Source: Phenylobacterium sp. SCN 70-31
GTDB lineage: Bacteria; Pseudomonadota; Alphaproteobacteria; Caulobacterales; Caulobacteraceae
DNA length: 64,000 nucleotides
Direction: 5' to 3'
Assembly: GCF_001724605.1 (NCBI RefSeq)
Contig: NZ_MEEX01000013.1
Location: 1-64,000 of the forward strand
This document shows, one piece after another, positions 24,794-34,464 of this stretch. The notes under the pieces are model-generated. The model made no database searches. It was given only the letters and a program-made list of their open reading frames with translations, and was not told the origin of the DNA. A program made the translations under genes and the position numbers. Each line of letters opens with the position of its first letter. Within the stretch, counting starts at the first letter, position 1.

Positions 24794-24868
24794 GGGCCGG
24801 TAGCTCAGCGGTAGAGCATTCGACTTTTAATCGAATGGTCGTGAGTTCGATCCTCACCCGGCCTACCA
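24794..24868 (+). tRNA. tRNA-Lys (anticodon TTT)
   Basis: 75 bases including an encoded CCA. The D-arm is GCTCAGCGGTAGAGC, the anticodon stem is ATTCGACTTTTAATCGAAT with loop CTTTTAA (anticodon TTT), and the T-arm is GTGAGTTCGATCCTCAC. The acceptor pairs GGGCCGG with CCGGCCT, leaving a G1-U72 wobble at the end. Confidence 0.95.
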
Positions 24869-25119
24869 ATCCGAGCCTTCGCGGTTGCGTTGAAATCCGC
24901 GGCCGATGCGGCGGTCATCCTGTCCTGCGCTTCAGTCTACCGGCGCTCGTCCCTTTAGAAATTGAGAGCGCTCGGAGACCACGAGACGCTCAGGCTCCGA
25001 CTTCCGTAGGGGAAATGTCGGCGCGGGCGGGCGTCGGGAGAATGGACAACGCCGCAAAAGCGGGACAAGGAGGGGCCGTGACGAGGCTCGCCCTGGCGGG
25101 TCGCGTGACTTAGCGCGCC

Positions 25120-25305
25120 GGAGCCTTCGGGCTTAATCGGGAATGCAGTAGGGGGCTTGCCTCCGATCTGCAGCTGTCCCTGCAACTGTGAGCGGCGAGC
25201 GCGGACGACGCGGCGGGGCCAGACCCCGCCAGCCACTGGGCCGGAACGGCCTGGGAAGGTGTCGGACGACGCTGTGACCCGCGAGCCAGGAAACCGGCCG
25301 GTGCG
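25120..25305 (+). promoter_or_regulatory. Cobalamin (B12) riboswitch
   Basis: All main landmarks of the cobalamin riboswitch appear in order: a GGGAATGCAGT stretch (25139-25149), the conserved CTGCAACTGTGAGCGG (25180-25195), GCCACTGG (25230-25237), CTGGGAAGG (25251-25259), and the B12 box GACCCGCGAGCCAGGAAACC (25277-25296). It lies 200 bases upstream of the TonB-dependent receptor gene on the same strand and should switch off the receptor and BtuF-C-D genes when cobalamin is plentiful. Exact ends are approximate; the expression platform would be the 25306-25507 segment. Confidence 0.95.
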
Positions 25306-25507
25306 TGTCGCTCGATGTCTCGGGGCAGTGGACTGCCGGGGCGCGGATCTCCGTCTGAGCGACGACGAAGAAGCGGCGGAGGCCGCCTCGACCTGCTGGC
25401 GGCGTCTGCAAGGCGTCCATGCCCGCCGGCCTGTCGACTCGTGACGCGTGCGTCCCGGGAGTCCTCCGCGTGTCGTTTGGACGCCGCACAGAGGGGGCCC
25501 GAGAGAG

Positions 25508-27511
25508 ATGGCCAACAGACTATTCCTGAGTGTCAGCGCCGTGGCGCTGCTGGCCGCTGCGCCGGCGTGGACGGCGGAGACGTCGGTCAACGAGCTGATC
25601 GTCACCGGGACGCGGGCGACCAGCGGACTCGACGCCGACAGGATCGGCGCGTCCGTGACCGTCATATCGATGGAGCAGATGATGGACCGGCAGGTCCGCA
25701 TCGTCTCGGACGTCCTGCGCGACGTCCCCGGCTTCGCGGTCAGCCGGACCGGCGCGGTCGGGGGCCTGACCCAGGTCCGGGTGCGGGGCGCGGAGGGCAA
25801 CCACGTCCTGACCCTGATCGACGGGATCGAGGCGTCGGACCCGTTCTTCGGCGAATTCGACTTCGCCACCCTGCTGGGCGACGACGTGGCGAAGATCGAG
25901 ATCCTGCGCGGACCGCAGAGCGCGCTCTACGGATCGGATGCGATCGCCGGCGTCGTGAACTACATCACACCGTCGGCCGCCGAGGCGCCCGGCGGACGGA
26001 TGCGGGTGGAGTTCGGCTCGCAGGACACCCTGAGCGGGTCGGCGCGCTACGCCGCGGTGATCGGGCCGCTGGACCTGGTGGTGAACGCCGGCGTCCATCG
26101 CACGGACGGCTACGTCGGCCAGACCCTGCCGGGCGGCGCGCGGAAGCTGGGCTCGGAGTTGCAGAGCTTCTCGGCCAAGGCCGCCTATCAGGCCACCGAG
26201 ACCCTGAAGCTGCGCGGCGTCGTCCGCTACACCGACACTCACGCCGAGACCAACGCGTCGAGCTTCGGGGTGGGCCAGGTGGACAGCCCCGGCAGCTATT
26301 TCGACGCCAGGAGCCTCTACTGGTCCGGCGGCGCCGACCTCGACCTGCTGGACGGGGCCTGGGGCCACAGCCTGACGATCCAGGGCGTCGACGCCGACCG
26401 CAAGGGTTACGCCCGCAACGCCCGTTCGAGCGGCGACGAGGGCGTGCGGACCAAGGCGTCCTACGCCACCACCTACCGGATCGAGACCGGGGCGCTGGTC
26501 CATCGCCTGACCGGGGCCTTCGACTGGGAGAAGGAGACCTACCAGAACACCTCGCCGCCGGCCTCGGGCGCCGACACGACCCGTCGTTCGATCAAGAACA
26601 AGGGTCTCGTCGGGCAGTACGACCTGGAGATCGGCGAGCGCGCGGGCCTGGGCGGGGCCGTCCGCCGGGACGACAACGACTTCTTCGAGAACGCGACGAC
26701 CTGGAGGGTGCAGGGCTTCCTGAAGCTCAACGACGCCATCCGACTCCGCGCCGCCGGCGGGACGGGCATCAAGAACCCCTCCCAGACCGAGCTGTTCGGG
26801 TACAACGCCACGGGGCCGTTCCCGTTCGTCGGCAACCCGAACCTGAAGCCCGAGAAGGCCAAGGGCTGGGAGGCCGGCGTGGACCTGAGGCTCTGGGACG
26901 ATCGCGTTAGTCTGGGCGCCACCTATTTCGACCAGACGCTGGAGGACGAAATCTTCTCGGCCTCGCGCGCCACGGCCACGGCGCTGGCGCGGGCGAACTG
27001 CCCGATCCCGGCGGTGAACTTCTCGACCACCTGCAACAGAGCCTTCGATTCCACCCAGAAGGGCGTGGAGCTGTTCGGGACCCTCGCGTTCACCGACGCC
27101 CTGAGCGTGAGCGGCAGCTACACGCACCTCGACGCGGAGGAGAACGGCCTGGAGGAGATCCGCCGCGCGCCCGACATCGGCAGCGTGAACGTCACCTGGA
27201 AGCCGGTCGCGGCGGCGACCGTGAACCTGACGGTGCGCTACAACGGCAAGCAGCTGGACTCGAACTTCTCCGGGATCAATCCGCCGTTCCCGGCCAGCCT
27301 GCCCGGCGTGAAGCCCGCTACGGGCGCCAACGCCGGCAAGGTGTTGCTGCCGTCCTTCACCCTGGTGAACCTCAGCGCCAGCTACGACCTGTCGGAGCAT
27401 TTCGAGATCTTCGCCCGTGCGGAGAACCTCACCAACGAGGACTACTACGAGGTCTTCGGCTTCCCGACCCAGCCGCGCGCCGTCTACGCCGGCGCCCGCG
27501 TGAAGTTCTGA
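25508..27511 (+). CDS. btuB: TonB-dependent receptor for cobalamin (BtuB-like)
   Basis: 667 residues from ATG 25508, with GAGAGAG just upstream. A signal peptide (ending WTAE) precedes the TonB box region SVNELIVTGTR. The plug domain has SDVLRDVPGFAVSRTGAVGG, HVLTLIDGIEASD and ALYGSDAIAGVVNYIT, and the barrel ends in Phe (GARVKF). The cobalamin riboswitch upstream and the BtuF-C-D genes directly downstream identify the substrate as cobalamin or a related corrinoid; the sequence alone would not. It imports across the outer membrane using TonB energy. Confidence 0.88.
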   Translation: MANRLFLSVSAVALLAAAPAWTAETSVNELIVTGTRATSGLDADRIGASVTVISMEQMMDRQVRIVSDVLRDVPGFAVSRTGAVGGLTQVRVRGAEGNHVLTLIDGIEASDPFFGEFDFATLLGDDVAKIEILRGPQSALYGSDAIAGVVNYITPSAAEAPGGRMRVEFGSQDTLSGSARYAAVIGPLDLVVNAGVHRTDGYVGQTLPGGARKLGSELQSFSAKAAYQATETLKLRGVVRYTDTHAETNASSFGVGQVDSPGSYFDARSLYWSGGADLDLLDGAWGHSLTIQGVDADRKGYARNARSSGDEGVRTKASYATTYRIETGALVHRLTGAFDWEKETYQNTSPPASGADTTRRSIKNKGLVGQYDLEIGERAGLGGAVRRDDNDFFENATTWRVQGFLKLNDAIRLRAAGGTGIKNPSQTELFGYNATGPFPFVGNPNLKPEKAKGWEAGVDLRLWDDRVSLGATYFDQTLEDEIFSASRATATALARANCPIPAVNFSTTCNRAFDSTQKGVELFGTLAFTDALSVSGSYTHLDAEENGLEEIRRAPDIGSVNVTWKPVAAATVNLTVRYNGKQLDSNFSGINPPFPASLPGVKPATGANAGKVLLPSFTLVNLSASYDLSEHFEIFARAENLTNEDYYEVFGFPTQPRAVYAGARVKF

Positions 27512-27513
27512 GG

Positions 27514-28389
27514 ATGAGACCTGGCCATCGCCTCGCGGCGCTGGCCGCCGCCGCGGCCCTTTTCCTCCATCCGGCCGCGGCGGCCTCTTCGGAGGCCTCT
27601 CCTGGGGCCAGGCCGCAGCGCATCATGTCGATGAACATGTGCACGGACCTGCTGTTGTTGCAGCTCGTCCCCAAGGCGCGGGTGGCCTCGGTGACCTATC
27701 TGGCGCACGACGCGGTGGCGGCGACCTTTCCGGGCGCCGACGCCGGGGTTCCGACCAACCGTGGCACGGCCGAGGACATCCTGCGCTTTCGCCCAGACCT
27801 CATCCTGGCCGGCGACTTCTCGACACCGGTGACCCGGAGGCTCGCCAAGCGGGTGGGCGCGCCCATCGTCGAGGTGGAAAGCGTCAACGATTTCGAGGGG
27901 ATCCGCCGCATCGTCCGGCAGGTCGGCGCGGCGGTGGGCGAGCCGGCCCGCGCGGAGGCGATGGTGCGCGACCTCGACGCCAAGCTGGCCCGGCTGGCGG
28001 CGCAGCCGCCCGAGCGGCGCCTGCGCGTCGTGGCGTGGAGCGGCGGGACCTCTGTTCCGGGGAAGGGGACGCTGTCCAACGCCATCATCGAGGCGGCCGG
28101 GGCGGTGAACATCGCGGCCCAGCCGGGCGCAAACTACGGCACGTTCGACGTCGAGCAGCTTCTGGCCGCCGACCCCGACGCCCTGCTGTTCGGCGGGACA
28201 CGCTCGGGCAAGCCGTCGCTGCGCAGCGACGAGGGCAAGCATCGGGTGGTCCGGCGCTACTACGGCGACCGCCGCATCGCCTACAAGGAGCTGGGCCATA
28301 CCTGCGGACTGCCCCAGTCGGCGGACGCCGCCGTCGAGCTGCGCCAGGCGCTGGACTCGCTCCCGCCGCGCACCTGGAGGCTGAAGTGA
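27514..28389 (+). CDS. btuF: Cobalamin ABC transporter, periplasmic binding protein (BtuF-like)
   Basis: 291 residues, starting two bases after the receptor stop. A signal peptide (about 1-24) is followed by the class III binding-protein fold: RIMSMNMCTDLLLLQLVP, an ILRFRPDLILAGDFSTP motif, and PIVEVESVNDFEGIRRIVRQ, the bracket between lobes. C-terminal part has LGHTCGLPQSADAAVELRQA. It would hand corrinoid to the BtuC permease. The stop overlaps the permease start by four bases (GTGA). Confidence 0.87.
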   Translation: MRPGHRLAALAAAAALFLHPAAAASSEASPGARPQRIMSMNMCTDLLLLQLVPKARVASVTYLAHDAVAATFPGADAGVPTNRGTAEDILRFRPDLILAGDFSTPVTRRLAKRVGAPIVEVESVNDFEGIRRIVRQVGAAVGEPARAEAMVRDLDAKLARLAAQPPERRLRVVAWSGGTSVPGKGTLSNAIIEAAGAVNIAAQPGANYGTFDVEQLLAADPDALLFGGTRSGKPSLRSDEGKHRVVRRYYGDRRIAYKELGHTCGLPQSADAAVELRQALDSLPPRTWRLK

Positions 28390-29387
28390 CCCGGCCGCGC
28401 CGCTTCCCGCGAATCCCGATGGCGCTCGTGGCCCTGCTGGTGCTGCTGCTGGCGGCCACGGTGTCGCTGTTCCTCGGCCGGGTGAACGTCAGTCCCGACG
28501 TGCTGCTGCGCGGCCTTCTTTCGCCGGACGTCAACCTGGGGAAGCTCGTCCTGCTGGAGTTGCGGCTGCCGCGCGCGATCCTGGCGATCCTGGTAGGGGC
28601 GGCCCTGGGCCTGTCGGGCGCGGTGCTGCAAGGCCTGCTCCGAAACCCGCTCGCCGAACCCGGCCTGCTGGGGGTCTCCAGCGGCGCGGCGCTGGGTGCG
28701 GTGATCTCGATCTACTTCGGCCTCGCCAAGGTGGTTCCGCTGTCCACGCCGCTGCTGGGGTTGATCGGAGCGGTCGGCGCCGGGGCCATCACCTTCGCCT
28801 TCGGACGCGGAGGCACGCTGGCCATGATCCTCGCCGGCTCGGCGGTGTCGGGCCTGATGGGCGCGTTTTTGGCCATGGCCCTCAACTTCGCCCCCAGCCC
28901 CTATGCGGCCTACGAGATGAGCATCTGGATGCTCGGCTCGCTCTCGGAGCGGAGCTGGGACCATATCCTGCTGGCTGGGCCGTTCGTCGGGGCGGGGGTG
29001 TTGCTGCTCGCCACGATGGGGCGGACCCTCGATGCGCTGGCCCTGGGCGAGGCCCAGGCGCAGAGCCTGGGCGTCAACCTGGATCGCTCGCGCATCCTGG
29101 CGCTGCTGGGCGTGGGGCTGGCGGCCGGCGCCGCGACCTCTGCGGTCGGCTCCATCGGCTTCATCGGGCTGGTGGCGCCGCATCTGGTGCGGCCGTTCGT
29201 GGGCTATCAGCCCAGCCGCACCCTGCTGCCCTCGGCCCTGTTCGGCGCCGCCCTGCTGCTCGTGGCCGACGTCGGCACGCGGCTCATTCCCACCACCTCG
29301 GAACTGCGGCTGGGGGTTCTGACCAGCCTGATGGGCGCGCCGTTCTTCTTCTGGCTGGTGCTGCGGCTGAAGCGGGTGTCGCCGTGA
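28386..29387 (+). CDS. btuC: Cobalamin ABC transporter, permease (BtuC/FecCD family)
   Basis: 333 residues from GTG 28386. The FecCD-family permease pattern is clear: LRLPRAILAILVGAALGLSG, then LRNPLAEPGLLGVSSGAALG (a diagnostic cytoplasmic motif), and SIGFIGLVAPHLVRPFVGYQ near the end, with about ten membrane helices. It forms the inner-membrane channel with BtuD as ATPase. It overlaps both neighbours by four bases, giving tight translational coupling. Confidence 0.93.
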   Translation: MTRPRRFPRIPMALVALLVLLLAATVSLFLGRVNVSPDVLLRGLLSPDVNLGKLVLLELRLPRAILAILVGAALGLSGAVLQGLLRNPLAEPGLLGVSSGAALGAVISIYFGLAKVVPLSTPLLGLIGAVGAGAITFAFGRGGTLAMILAGSAVSGLMGAFLAMALNFAPSPYAAYEMSIWMLGSLSERSWDHILLAGPFVGAGVLLLATMGRTLDALALGEAQAQSLGVNLDRSRILALLGVGLAAGAATSAVGSIGFIGLVAPHLVRPFVGYQPSRTLLPSALFGAALLLVADVGTRLIPTTSELRLGVLTSLMGAPFFFWLVLRLKRVSP

Positions 29388-30169
29388 TCCGGCTGGCGGC
29401 GGACGGCGTGACGGTGCGGCGGGGCGGTCGCGCCATCGTCCAGGCGGTCTCGGCCGCGTTCGAACCGGGCATGTTCGTGGCCCTGGTCGGCGCGAACGGC
29501 GCCGGGAAGTCGACCCTGCTGTCCTGCCTGGCCGGCCTGCTCAGGCCCGACGCCGGTCAGGTCTTCCTGGACGGCCGGCCGGTGTCGCAGGTCGGCCCGC
29601 GCGAACTGGCGCGCCGGCGGGCCTATCTGCCGCAGGCGCTCCGCGCCGAGTGGCCGATTCCCGTGGAGCGCCTGGTGGCGCTGGGCTTGATTCCGCAGCT
29701 TCCGGCCTTCGGCGGTCTGCCGGGCGGCCTCGAGCCGCGCCTCACCCGGGCCATCGAGGCCTGCGACCTCACCGAGCATCGTTTCCAGCCGGCGACGACG
29801 CTATCGGGCGGCGAACTGGCCCGCGCCATGCTGGCGCGCGCCCTCATCGGCGATCCCGACGCGGTGCTGGTGGACGAGCCCACCTCGGGCCTGGACCCTC
29901 GGCATGCGCTGGACACCGTCGGGCGCCTGCGCCGGCTGGCGACGACGGACGGCAAGCTGGTGGTGGCGACCCTCCACGACATGACGCTGGCGGCGCGGTA
30001 CGCGACCCACCTGATGGCCCTGCGCGATGGCCGGCTGACCGCCTTCGGAGCGACCGACGACGTGCTCACCCCCGACCTCCTGCGCCAGGTGTTCGACGTG
30101 GAGGCCTGCATCTCGGGCGCTCCGGGCGAGCGCTATGTGGACTATCTGGGGCCGGTCACTACGTCCTGA
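29384..30169 (+). CDS. btuD: Cobalamin ABC transporter, ATP-binding protein (BtuD-like)
   Basis: 261 residues from GTG 29384. Walker A GANGAGKST, signature LSGGELARAMLARAL, Walker B AVLVDEPTSGLD and the H-loop ATLHDM are all intact, so the ATPase is predicted functional. It drives transport through the FecCD-type permease encoded just upstream. Last gene of the riboswitch-controlled operon; the convergent gene on the other strand ends 14 bases later. Confidence 0.92.
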   Translation: MIRLAADGVTVRRGGRAIVQAVSAAFEPGMFVALVGANGAGKSTLLSCLAGLLRPDAGQVFLDGRPVSQVGPRELARRRAYLPQALRAEWPIPVERLVALGLIPQLPAFGGLPGGLEPRLTRAIEACDLTEHRFQPATTLSGGELARAMLARALIGDPDAVLVDEPTSGLDPRHALDTVGRLRRLATTDGKLVVATLHDMTLAARYATHLMALRDGRLTAFGATDDVLTPDLLRQVFDVEACISGAPGERYVDYLGPVTTS

Positions 30170-30183
30170 GCCGCGGAGCGCCC

Positions 30184-31014
30184 TCAGGCGTGGAGGGCCG
30201 TCTCCTCGTCGGGCTCGCCCTCGGCCGGTTCGCGATCGTAGAGCCGCCGCCAGGCCGAGACCCCTTGTCGCCCCTGCTGCGCCAGCCGGCGCAGCGTGAT
30301 GCGGGCCTGGATGCGGCCGCGGCGGGTGTCGGGCCATGCGAACGTCTCCGGCGCCTGGCCATCGCTCACCGCCGCCTCGACGGCGCGCCGGATGCGCCGG
30401 TCCTCGTCCAGGGCGTGATCGTCGAGGATCGCCTGGAAGATCCGGTCGAGACCGGGGTCGAAGCTAGTGCGCAGGCCCATGGCGTCGCGCCAGGGCGAAC
30501 GGGGATGGAGCATCAGCGCCGGTTGCAGGCCAGGCGGGATGGGGGCGTTGGCCGCGTGGGTGCGACCCGAGGCGATGAGCTTGGGCAGAAGATGGGTGTG
30601 GGGGCCGTCCGGGCTCTTGCCGCCCGGTTGCGGGATGGGCGCATAGACCTCCACGCGGGCCAGCGGCGAGATCACCACGCGGTGCGGCTGGGCGGCCAGG
30701 ACCGTCGTCATGGCGGCGGCGCCGGCCGCGCTGAACAGGGACTGTCCCTCGAGGTCCGTGAGCGCGGCGATCAGCGCCGCATCCCGCGTCCGCGCGCAGA
30801 ACCGCACATGGCCGCGTCCGACGCCCAGGTCGAAGAGGGCTCCGGCGCGGTCTTCCGGACGGATGGCGTCTTCGTCGGTCCCCAGGGCGCGCACCGCGCC
30901 CTGGTCCATGAGGGGCGGGGCGGGCAGGCAGAAGGCCACCGACTGGCCCCAGGTCTCGCCGTCGCTGGAGAGCGTGTCGTAGGCCACCACCCGGATATCG
31001 TCGCGGGGCGTCAC
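30184..31014 (-). CDS. Conserved hypothetical protein
   Basis: 276 residues from GTG 31014 (VTPRDDIRVVAYDTLSSDGE); the frame extends upstream but that part is Arg-rich and unconvincing. It contains VAFCLPAPPLMDQGAVRALG, LFDLGVGRGHVRFCARTRD, a VVISPLARVEVYAPIPQPGG core and PHTHLLPKLIASGRTHAANA. No signal peptide or membrane segment. Its position tail to tail with the B12 uptake operon may be accidental. I do not recognise the family with certainty. Confidence 0.72.
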   Translation of the reverse strand: MTPRDDIRVVAYDTLSSDGETWGQSVAFCLPAPPLMDQGAVRALGTDEDAIRPEDRAGALFDLGVGRGHVRFCARTRDAALIAALTDLEGQSLFSAAGAAAMTTVLAAQPHRVVISPLARVEVYAPIPQPGGKSPDGPHTHLLPKLIASGRTHAANAPIPPGLQPALMLHPRSPWRDAMGLRTSFDPGLDRIFQAILDDHALDEDRRIRRAVEAAVSDGQAPETFAWPDTRRGRIQARITLRRLAQQGRQGVSAWRRLYDREPAEGEPDEETALHA

Positions 31015-31142
31015 CCGCAGGGCCCCAGGTTCTGTTCGACCTCGGCCTGTCGGCCCGGCCGCTTCGGGTCGGCGCTCACGACAGCGCCGCCAGGCCGCCG
31101 CGCGACCGGCCCGACGCCTGGTACGCGCCTCCCGGACGGCGC

Positions 31143-31334
31143 ATGTGGTGGACATCGGGGTCGGCCCGCATCTGCACGCTCGACGTTCAGGGGGTCGAGG
31201 TCGCCTCGGGGCGCGAGGTTTATGGCGTCCGGGCCGAGTTGCGCCGACGCAAGGCCGATTGCGACGCTGTCACGGGCCGCTTGCTGGATCGCGCGCTGGC
31301 GAGGCCTGCGCCGCCGCCGGGGGGCGCTTATTAG
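31143..31334 (+). CDS. Possible small gene or gene remnant
   Basis: A 63-codon frame from ATG 31143 (MWWTSGSARICTLDVQGVEV, ending before TAG 31332) has the high third-position GC of real genes here. The same frame is coding-like further upstream to about 31029 (VLFDLGLSARPLRVGAHDSA), where no start codon is found. That suggests either a gene that lost its 5' end or an unusual start. The segment LFDLG also occurs in the neighbouring minus-strand protein, which may be coincidence. The rest of 31015-31496 holds nothing else that I recognise. Confidence 0.3.
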   Translation: MWWTSGSARICTLDVQGVEVASGREVYGVRAELRRRKADCDAVTGRLLDRALARPAPPPGGAY

Positions 31335-31496
31335 CCTGCGGGACGACGTGGCACCGAATGCAACTCTTGCTCGCGAAGGGGGTGGGCGCGATGCCGCGGC
31401 GCTGAAACGGGCCCATTCTGGGCGGCAACCTGGGGAGCAGACAGCACGCGCTTTCCGCCAGTTGCGGCTAAGTCATTGTCGGGCTGAGGAAAATGA

Positions 31497-31571
31497 TGGT
31501 GGATGCGACAGGGATTGAACCTGTGACCCCCTCGGTGTGAACGAGGTGCTCTCCCGCTGAGCTACGCATCC
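31497..31571 (-). tRNA. tRNA-Val (anticodon CAC)
   Basis: 75 bases including encoded CCA, read on the minus strand from 31571. Acceptor GGATGCG pairs with CGCATCC, D-arm is GCTCAGCGGGAGAGC, anticodon stem CCTCG/CGAGG with loop TTCACAC (anticodon CAC), T-arm CACAGGTTCAATCCCTGT. Confidence 0.95.
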
Positions 31572-31590
31572 GCCGGCAGGAAGGCGCGGG

Positions 31591-32307
31591 CTATAACGTC
31601 TCCGTCCGCGGCCCGCAAGCGCCCAGGAGCCGCAGGCAGGCGTCGGGAATCTCGTCGAAGCTGTCCGCCAGGATGTCGGGATGGAGATCGGCCGGCGGGA
31701 TCGAGGTGTAGCCGAAGGTCACGAGGATCAGGCCGGCCCCCGCCGCGCGGGCGGCCCCCGCGTCGGGGGGCGCGTCGCCCACCAGCACGGCGCGCGCGAT
31801 GTCGCCCCCTGCGGCCGCGACGGCGGTCTGCAGGTGTCGGGCGTCGGGCTTGATGGCGGGAGCCAGGTCTGCGCCCACGATGGCGTCGAAGTAGGGCGAG
31901 AGATCCAGTCGGTCGAGCAGGGCCACCGACAGTTCGGTGCGCTTGTTGGTGCAGACGCAGAGGCGTGCGCCTGCCTCGCGCAGGGCCACGAGCGCGGCCT
32001 CGCAGCCGGGAAAGGGTCGGCTCTCGTCGGCGATATGGGCGCGGTAATGGTCGATGAAGCGGTCGAACAGGGTCTGGCTTCGTACGGGGCTCAGCGTCTG
32101 GCCGGCCGCCTGGAAACCACGTTCGATCATCCACCGCGCCCCGTTTCCGATGAAGGGCCGGGCGTCGGCGAGCGGCAGTGGGGCCAGGCCCTCCTCGTCC
32201 AGCAGGACGTTCAGTGTGCCGATCAGGTCGGGCGCCGTGTCCACCAAGGTGCCATCGAGGTCGAAGGCGACCGTCGCGCCCGTCAGGGGCGGCGATGCAG
32301 ACGTCAT
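31591..32307 (-). CDS. gph: Phosphoglycolate phosphatase, HAD family
   Basis: 238 residues from ATG 32307, preceded by GGAG. HAD motif I is [16 protein letters not shown] (nucleophile and acid Asp), motif [12 protein letters not shown] (Thr), motif III Lys in IKPDARHL, and motif [15 protein letters not shown]. The helical cap contains [15 protein letters not shown], as in Gph. It would remove 2-phosphoglycolate formed during DNA repair or oxygenation; other small phosphate esters are possible. Motif IV reads GDAPPD where GDS..D is usual. tRNA-Val follows 20 bases downstream. Confidence 0.85.
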   Translation of the reverse strand: MTSASPPLTGATVAFDLDGTLVDTAPDLIGTLNVLLDEEGLAPLPLADARPFIGNGARWMIERGFQAAGQTLSPVRSQTLFDRFIDHYRAHIADESRPFPGCEAALVALREAGARLCVCTNKRTELSVALLDRLDLSPYFDAIVGADLAPAIKPDARHLQTAVAAAGGDIARAVLVGDAPPDAGAARAAGAGLILVTFGYTSIPPADLHPDILADSFDEIPDACLRLLGACGPRTETL

Positions 32308-32414
32308 GGAGATTCTCCGGAACCAAGCTCGCGATGCGCGCCATTCCTCGCGCGCCGCCACAAGGCTTGCTAAGCGGGGGCGGACGAAGACTCAAGTCGG
32401 GCCGGGAGAACCGT

Positions 32415-33770
32415 ATGACCGCCAGAGCCGCCGTGATCATGGCCGCGGGCCAGGGCACGCGGATGAAGTCGCCGCTACCCAAGGTGCTGCACCGGGTGGG
32501 GGGGCGAACCCTGCTGGATCGGGTGATCGACACCGTCCAGGCGGCGGGGTGCGAGCGGATCTACGTGATCGTCGGAAATCACAGCCCGGCGATGCGTGCG
32601 CTGGTGACGGCCCGTCTGGGCCCCGACGCCGCGGTGACCCAGGACCCGCCGATGGGGACGGGCCACGCCGTGCTGTGCGCTCGCGACGCGCTGGCCGACC
32701 ACGATGGCGAGGTGCTGATCGTCAACGGCGACTGCCCGCTGCTGCAGGCCCAGGACCTCGAGCCCCTGTTCGAACTTCGTCGCGCCGGCGCCGCCCTGGC
32801 CCTTATCGGCTTCGAACCGGTCGATCCGCTGATGTACGGCCGCATCATCCGCGGCGCCGACGGCCACGTCATCCGGATCGTGGAGGCCGCCGACGCCAGT
32901 GAAGAGGTCCGGGCCGTGCGTCTTTGCAACGGTGGCATGTATGCGGCCGGCCGTGCGGACCTGTTCCGCTGGCTCTCGCGCGTCACCAACGACAATCCCA
33001 AGGGCGAATACTACCTGACCTCGATCGTCGCCGAGGCTGTCCAGGAGGAGCTGGACGTGCGCGCCCACGTGGCCCCCGAAACCGCTGTGATGGGGGCCGA
33101 CACCCAGGCTCAGCTCTCCCAGGCCGAGGGGATCTTCCAGCGCCGCCGCCGCGAGCAGTTCCTCGCCGAGGGGGTCGCCATGCCTGCGCCCGACACGGTG
33201 CATTTCTCGTGGGACACCGAGGTCGCCGCGGGCGCGACCGTCGAACCCTATGTCGTCTTCGCGCCGGGCGTGCGCGTGGAGTCGGGCGCGGTGATCCGGG
33301 CCTTCAGCCACCTCGAGGGGGCGGTGGTGCGCGCCGGGGCGCTGGTCGGTCCCTATGCCCGCCTGCGGCCGGGGGCCGACATCGGCGAAGAGGCCCACAT
33401 CGGCAACTTCGTGGAGGTGAAGAAGGTGACCGTGGGCCAGGGCGCCAAGGCCAATCACCTGGCCTATCTGGGCGATGGGATCGTGGGCGCCGGAGCCAAC
33501 ATCGGCGCCGGCACGATCTTCTGCAACTACGACGGCTTCTTCAAATACGACACCCGCGTGGGCGAGGGGGCCTTCGTCGGCTCGAACTCGGCGCTGGTCG
33601 CACCGGTGACGATCGGGGCGGGGGCCTATGTAGGCTCGGGCTCGGTGATCACCCGCGACGTGGCGCCCGACGCCCTGGCGCTGGGCCGCGGCCAGCAGGC
33701 CGAGAAGCCGGGGTGGGCGGCCCGGTTCCGCGCGATAATGACCGCGAAGAAGGCGGCGAAACCCCAGTGA
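32415..33770 (+). CDS. glmU: Bifunctional UDP-N-acetylglucosamine pyrophosphorylase / glucosamine-1-phosphate N-acetyltransferase
   Basis: 451 residues from ATG 32415. The N-terminal uridyltransferase has [18 protein letters not shown] and [11 protein letters not shown]. The C-terminal left-handed beta-helix acetyltransferase has [20 protein letters not shown] and [12 protein letters not shown] hexapeptide repeats, with the catalytic His in [10 protein letters not shown]. It makes UDP-GlcNAc for peptidoglycan and LPS. The stop overlaps the rpiA start (GTGA). Confidence 0.96.
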   Translation: MTARAAVIMAAGQGTRMKSPLPKVLHRVGGRTLLDRVIDTVQAAGCERIYVIVGNHSPAMRALVTARLGPDAAVTQDPPMGTGHAVLCARDALADHDGEVLIVNGDCPLLQAQDLEPLFELRRAGAALALIGFEPVDPLMYGRIIRGADGHVIRIVEAADASEEVRAVRLCNGGMYAAGRADLFRWLSRVTNDNPKGEYYLTSIVAEAVQEELDVRAHVAPETAVMGADTQAQLSQAEGIFQRRRREQFLAEGVAMPAPDTVHFSWDTEVAAGATVEPYVVFAPGVRVESGAVIRAFSHLEGAVVRAGALVGPYARLRPGADIGEEAHIGNFVEVKKVTVGQGAKANHLAYLGDGIVGAGANIGAGTIFCNYDGFFKYDTRVGEGAFVGSNSALVAPVTIGAGAYVGSGSVITRDVAPDALALGRGQQAEKPGWAARFRAIMTAKKAAKPQ

Positions 33771-34453
33771 GCGATGCGGACGTCCAGAAGCGGGCCGCGG
33801 GCGAGGCCGCGGCGGCGCTCGTGAAGCCGGGCATGGTGGTGGGCCTGGGCACGGGCTCGACGGCGGCCTGGTTCGTGCGGGCGCTGGCGGCGCGCGGGCT
33901 GGACATCGTGGGCGTGCCGACGTCGCAGGCGACGGCGGACCTGGCCGCAAGCCTCGGAATCCGCCTGGGCGGCCTGGGCGAGACGAAGACCATCGACCTG
34001 ACCGTCGACGGCGCCGACGAGGTCGGGCCGGGCCTGTCGCTCATCAAGGGCGGCGGCGCGGCTTTGCTGCGCGAGAAGCTGGTCTGGGAAGCGTCGAAGT
34101 CCTGTGTCGTCATCGCCGACGCGGCCAAGCAGGTGAAGACCCTCGGGACGTTTCCGCTGCCGATCGAGGTCGTGGCCTTCGGGCACCAGACCACGGCGCT
34201 TCGCATCTGCGACGCCCTGGCGGAATGCGACCTCGGGATCGCTCCGATCCTGCGCCGCAAGGATGGCGAGGCCGTGAGAACCGACGGCGGCAACCTTATC
34301 TACGACGCACACTGCGGCCGGATCGAAGAGCCGGCGGCCCTGGCGGCGGCGCTCAAGAGCGTCACCGGCGTGGTCGACCACGGCCTCTTCCTCGATCTCG
34401 CGGATCGCGCCCTGATCGGCACGCCGGCGGGCGTGGTCGAAATCGAACCCTAA
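33767..34453 (+). CDS. rpiA: Ribose-5-phosphate isomerase A
   Basis: 228 residues from GTG 33767. RpiA interconverts ribose-5-phosphate and ribulose-5-phosphate in the pentose phosphate pathway. Motifs: [15 protein letters not shown] (phosphate loop), [11 protein letters not shown] (catalytic acids), [11 protein letters not shown] and TDGGNLIYD. Length normal. Coupled to glmU upstream; gor follows after 11 bases. Confidence 0.95.
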   Translation: MSDADVQKRAAGEAAAALVKPGMVVGLGTGSTAAWFVRALAARGLDIVGVPTSQATADLAASLGIRLGGLGETKTIDLTVDGADEVGPGLSLIKGGGAALLREKLVWEASKSCVVIADAAKQVKTLGTFPLPIEVVAFGHQTTALRICDALAECDLGIAPILRRKDGEAVRTDGGNLIYDAHCGRIEEPAALAAALKSVTGVVDHGLFLDLADRALIGTPAGVVEIEP

Positions 34454-34464
34454 GGAGTCCCAGC

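Noticed and set aside
25520..27400. A 626-codon minus-strand open frame opposite the B12 receptor gene
   Set aside because: Same reason: antisense of a well-supported receptor, no family motifs, Gly/Arg/Val-rich composition.
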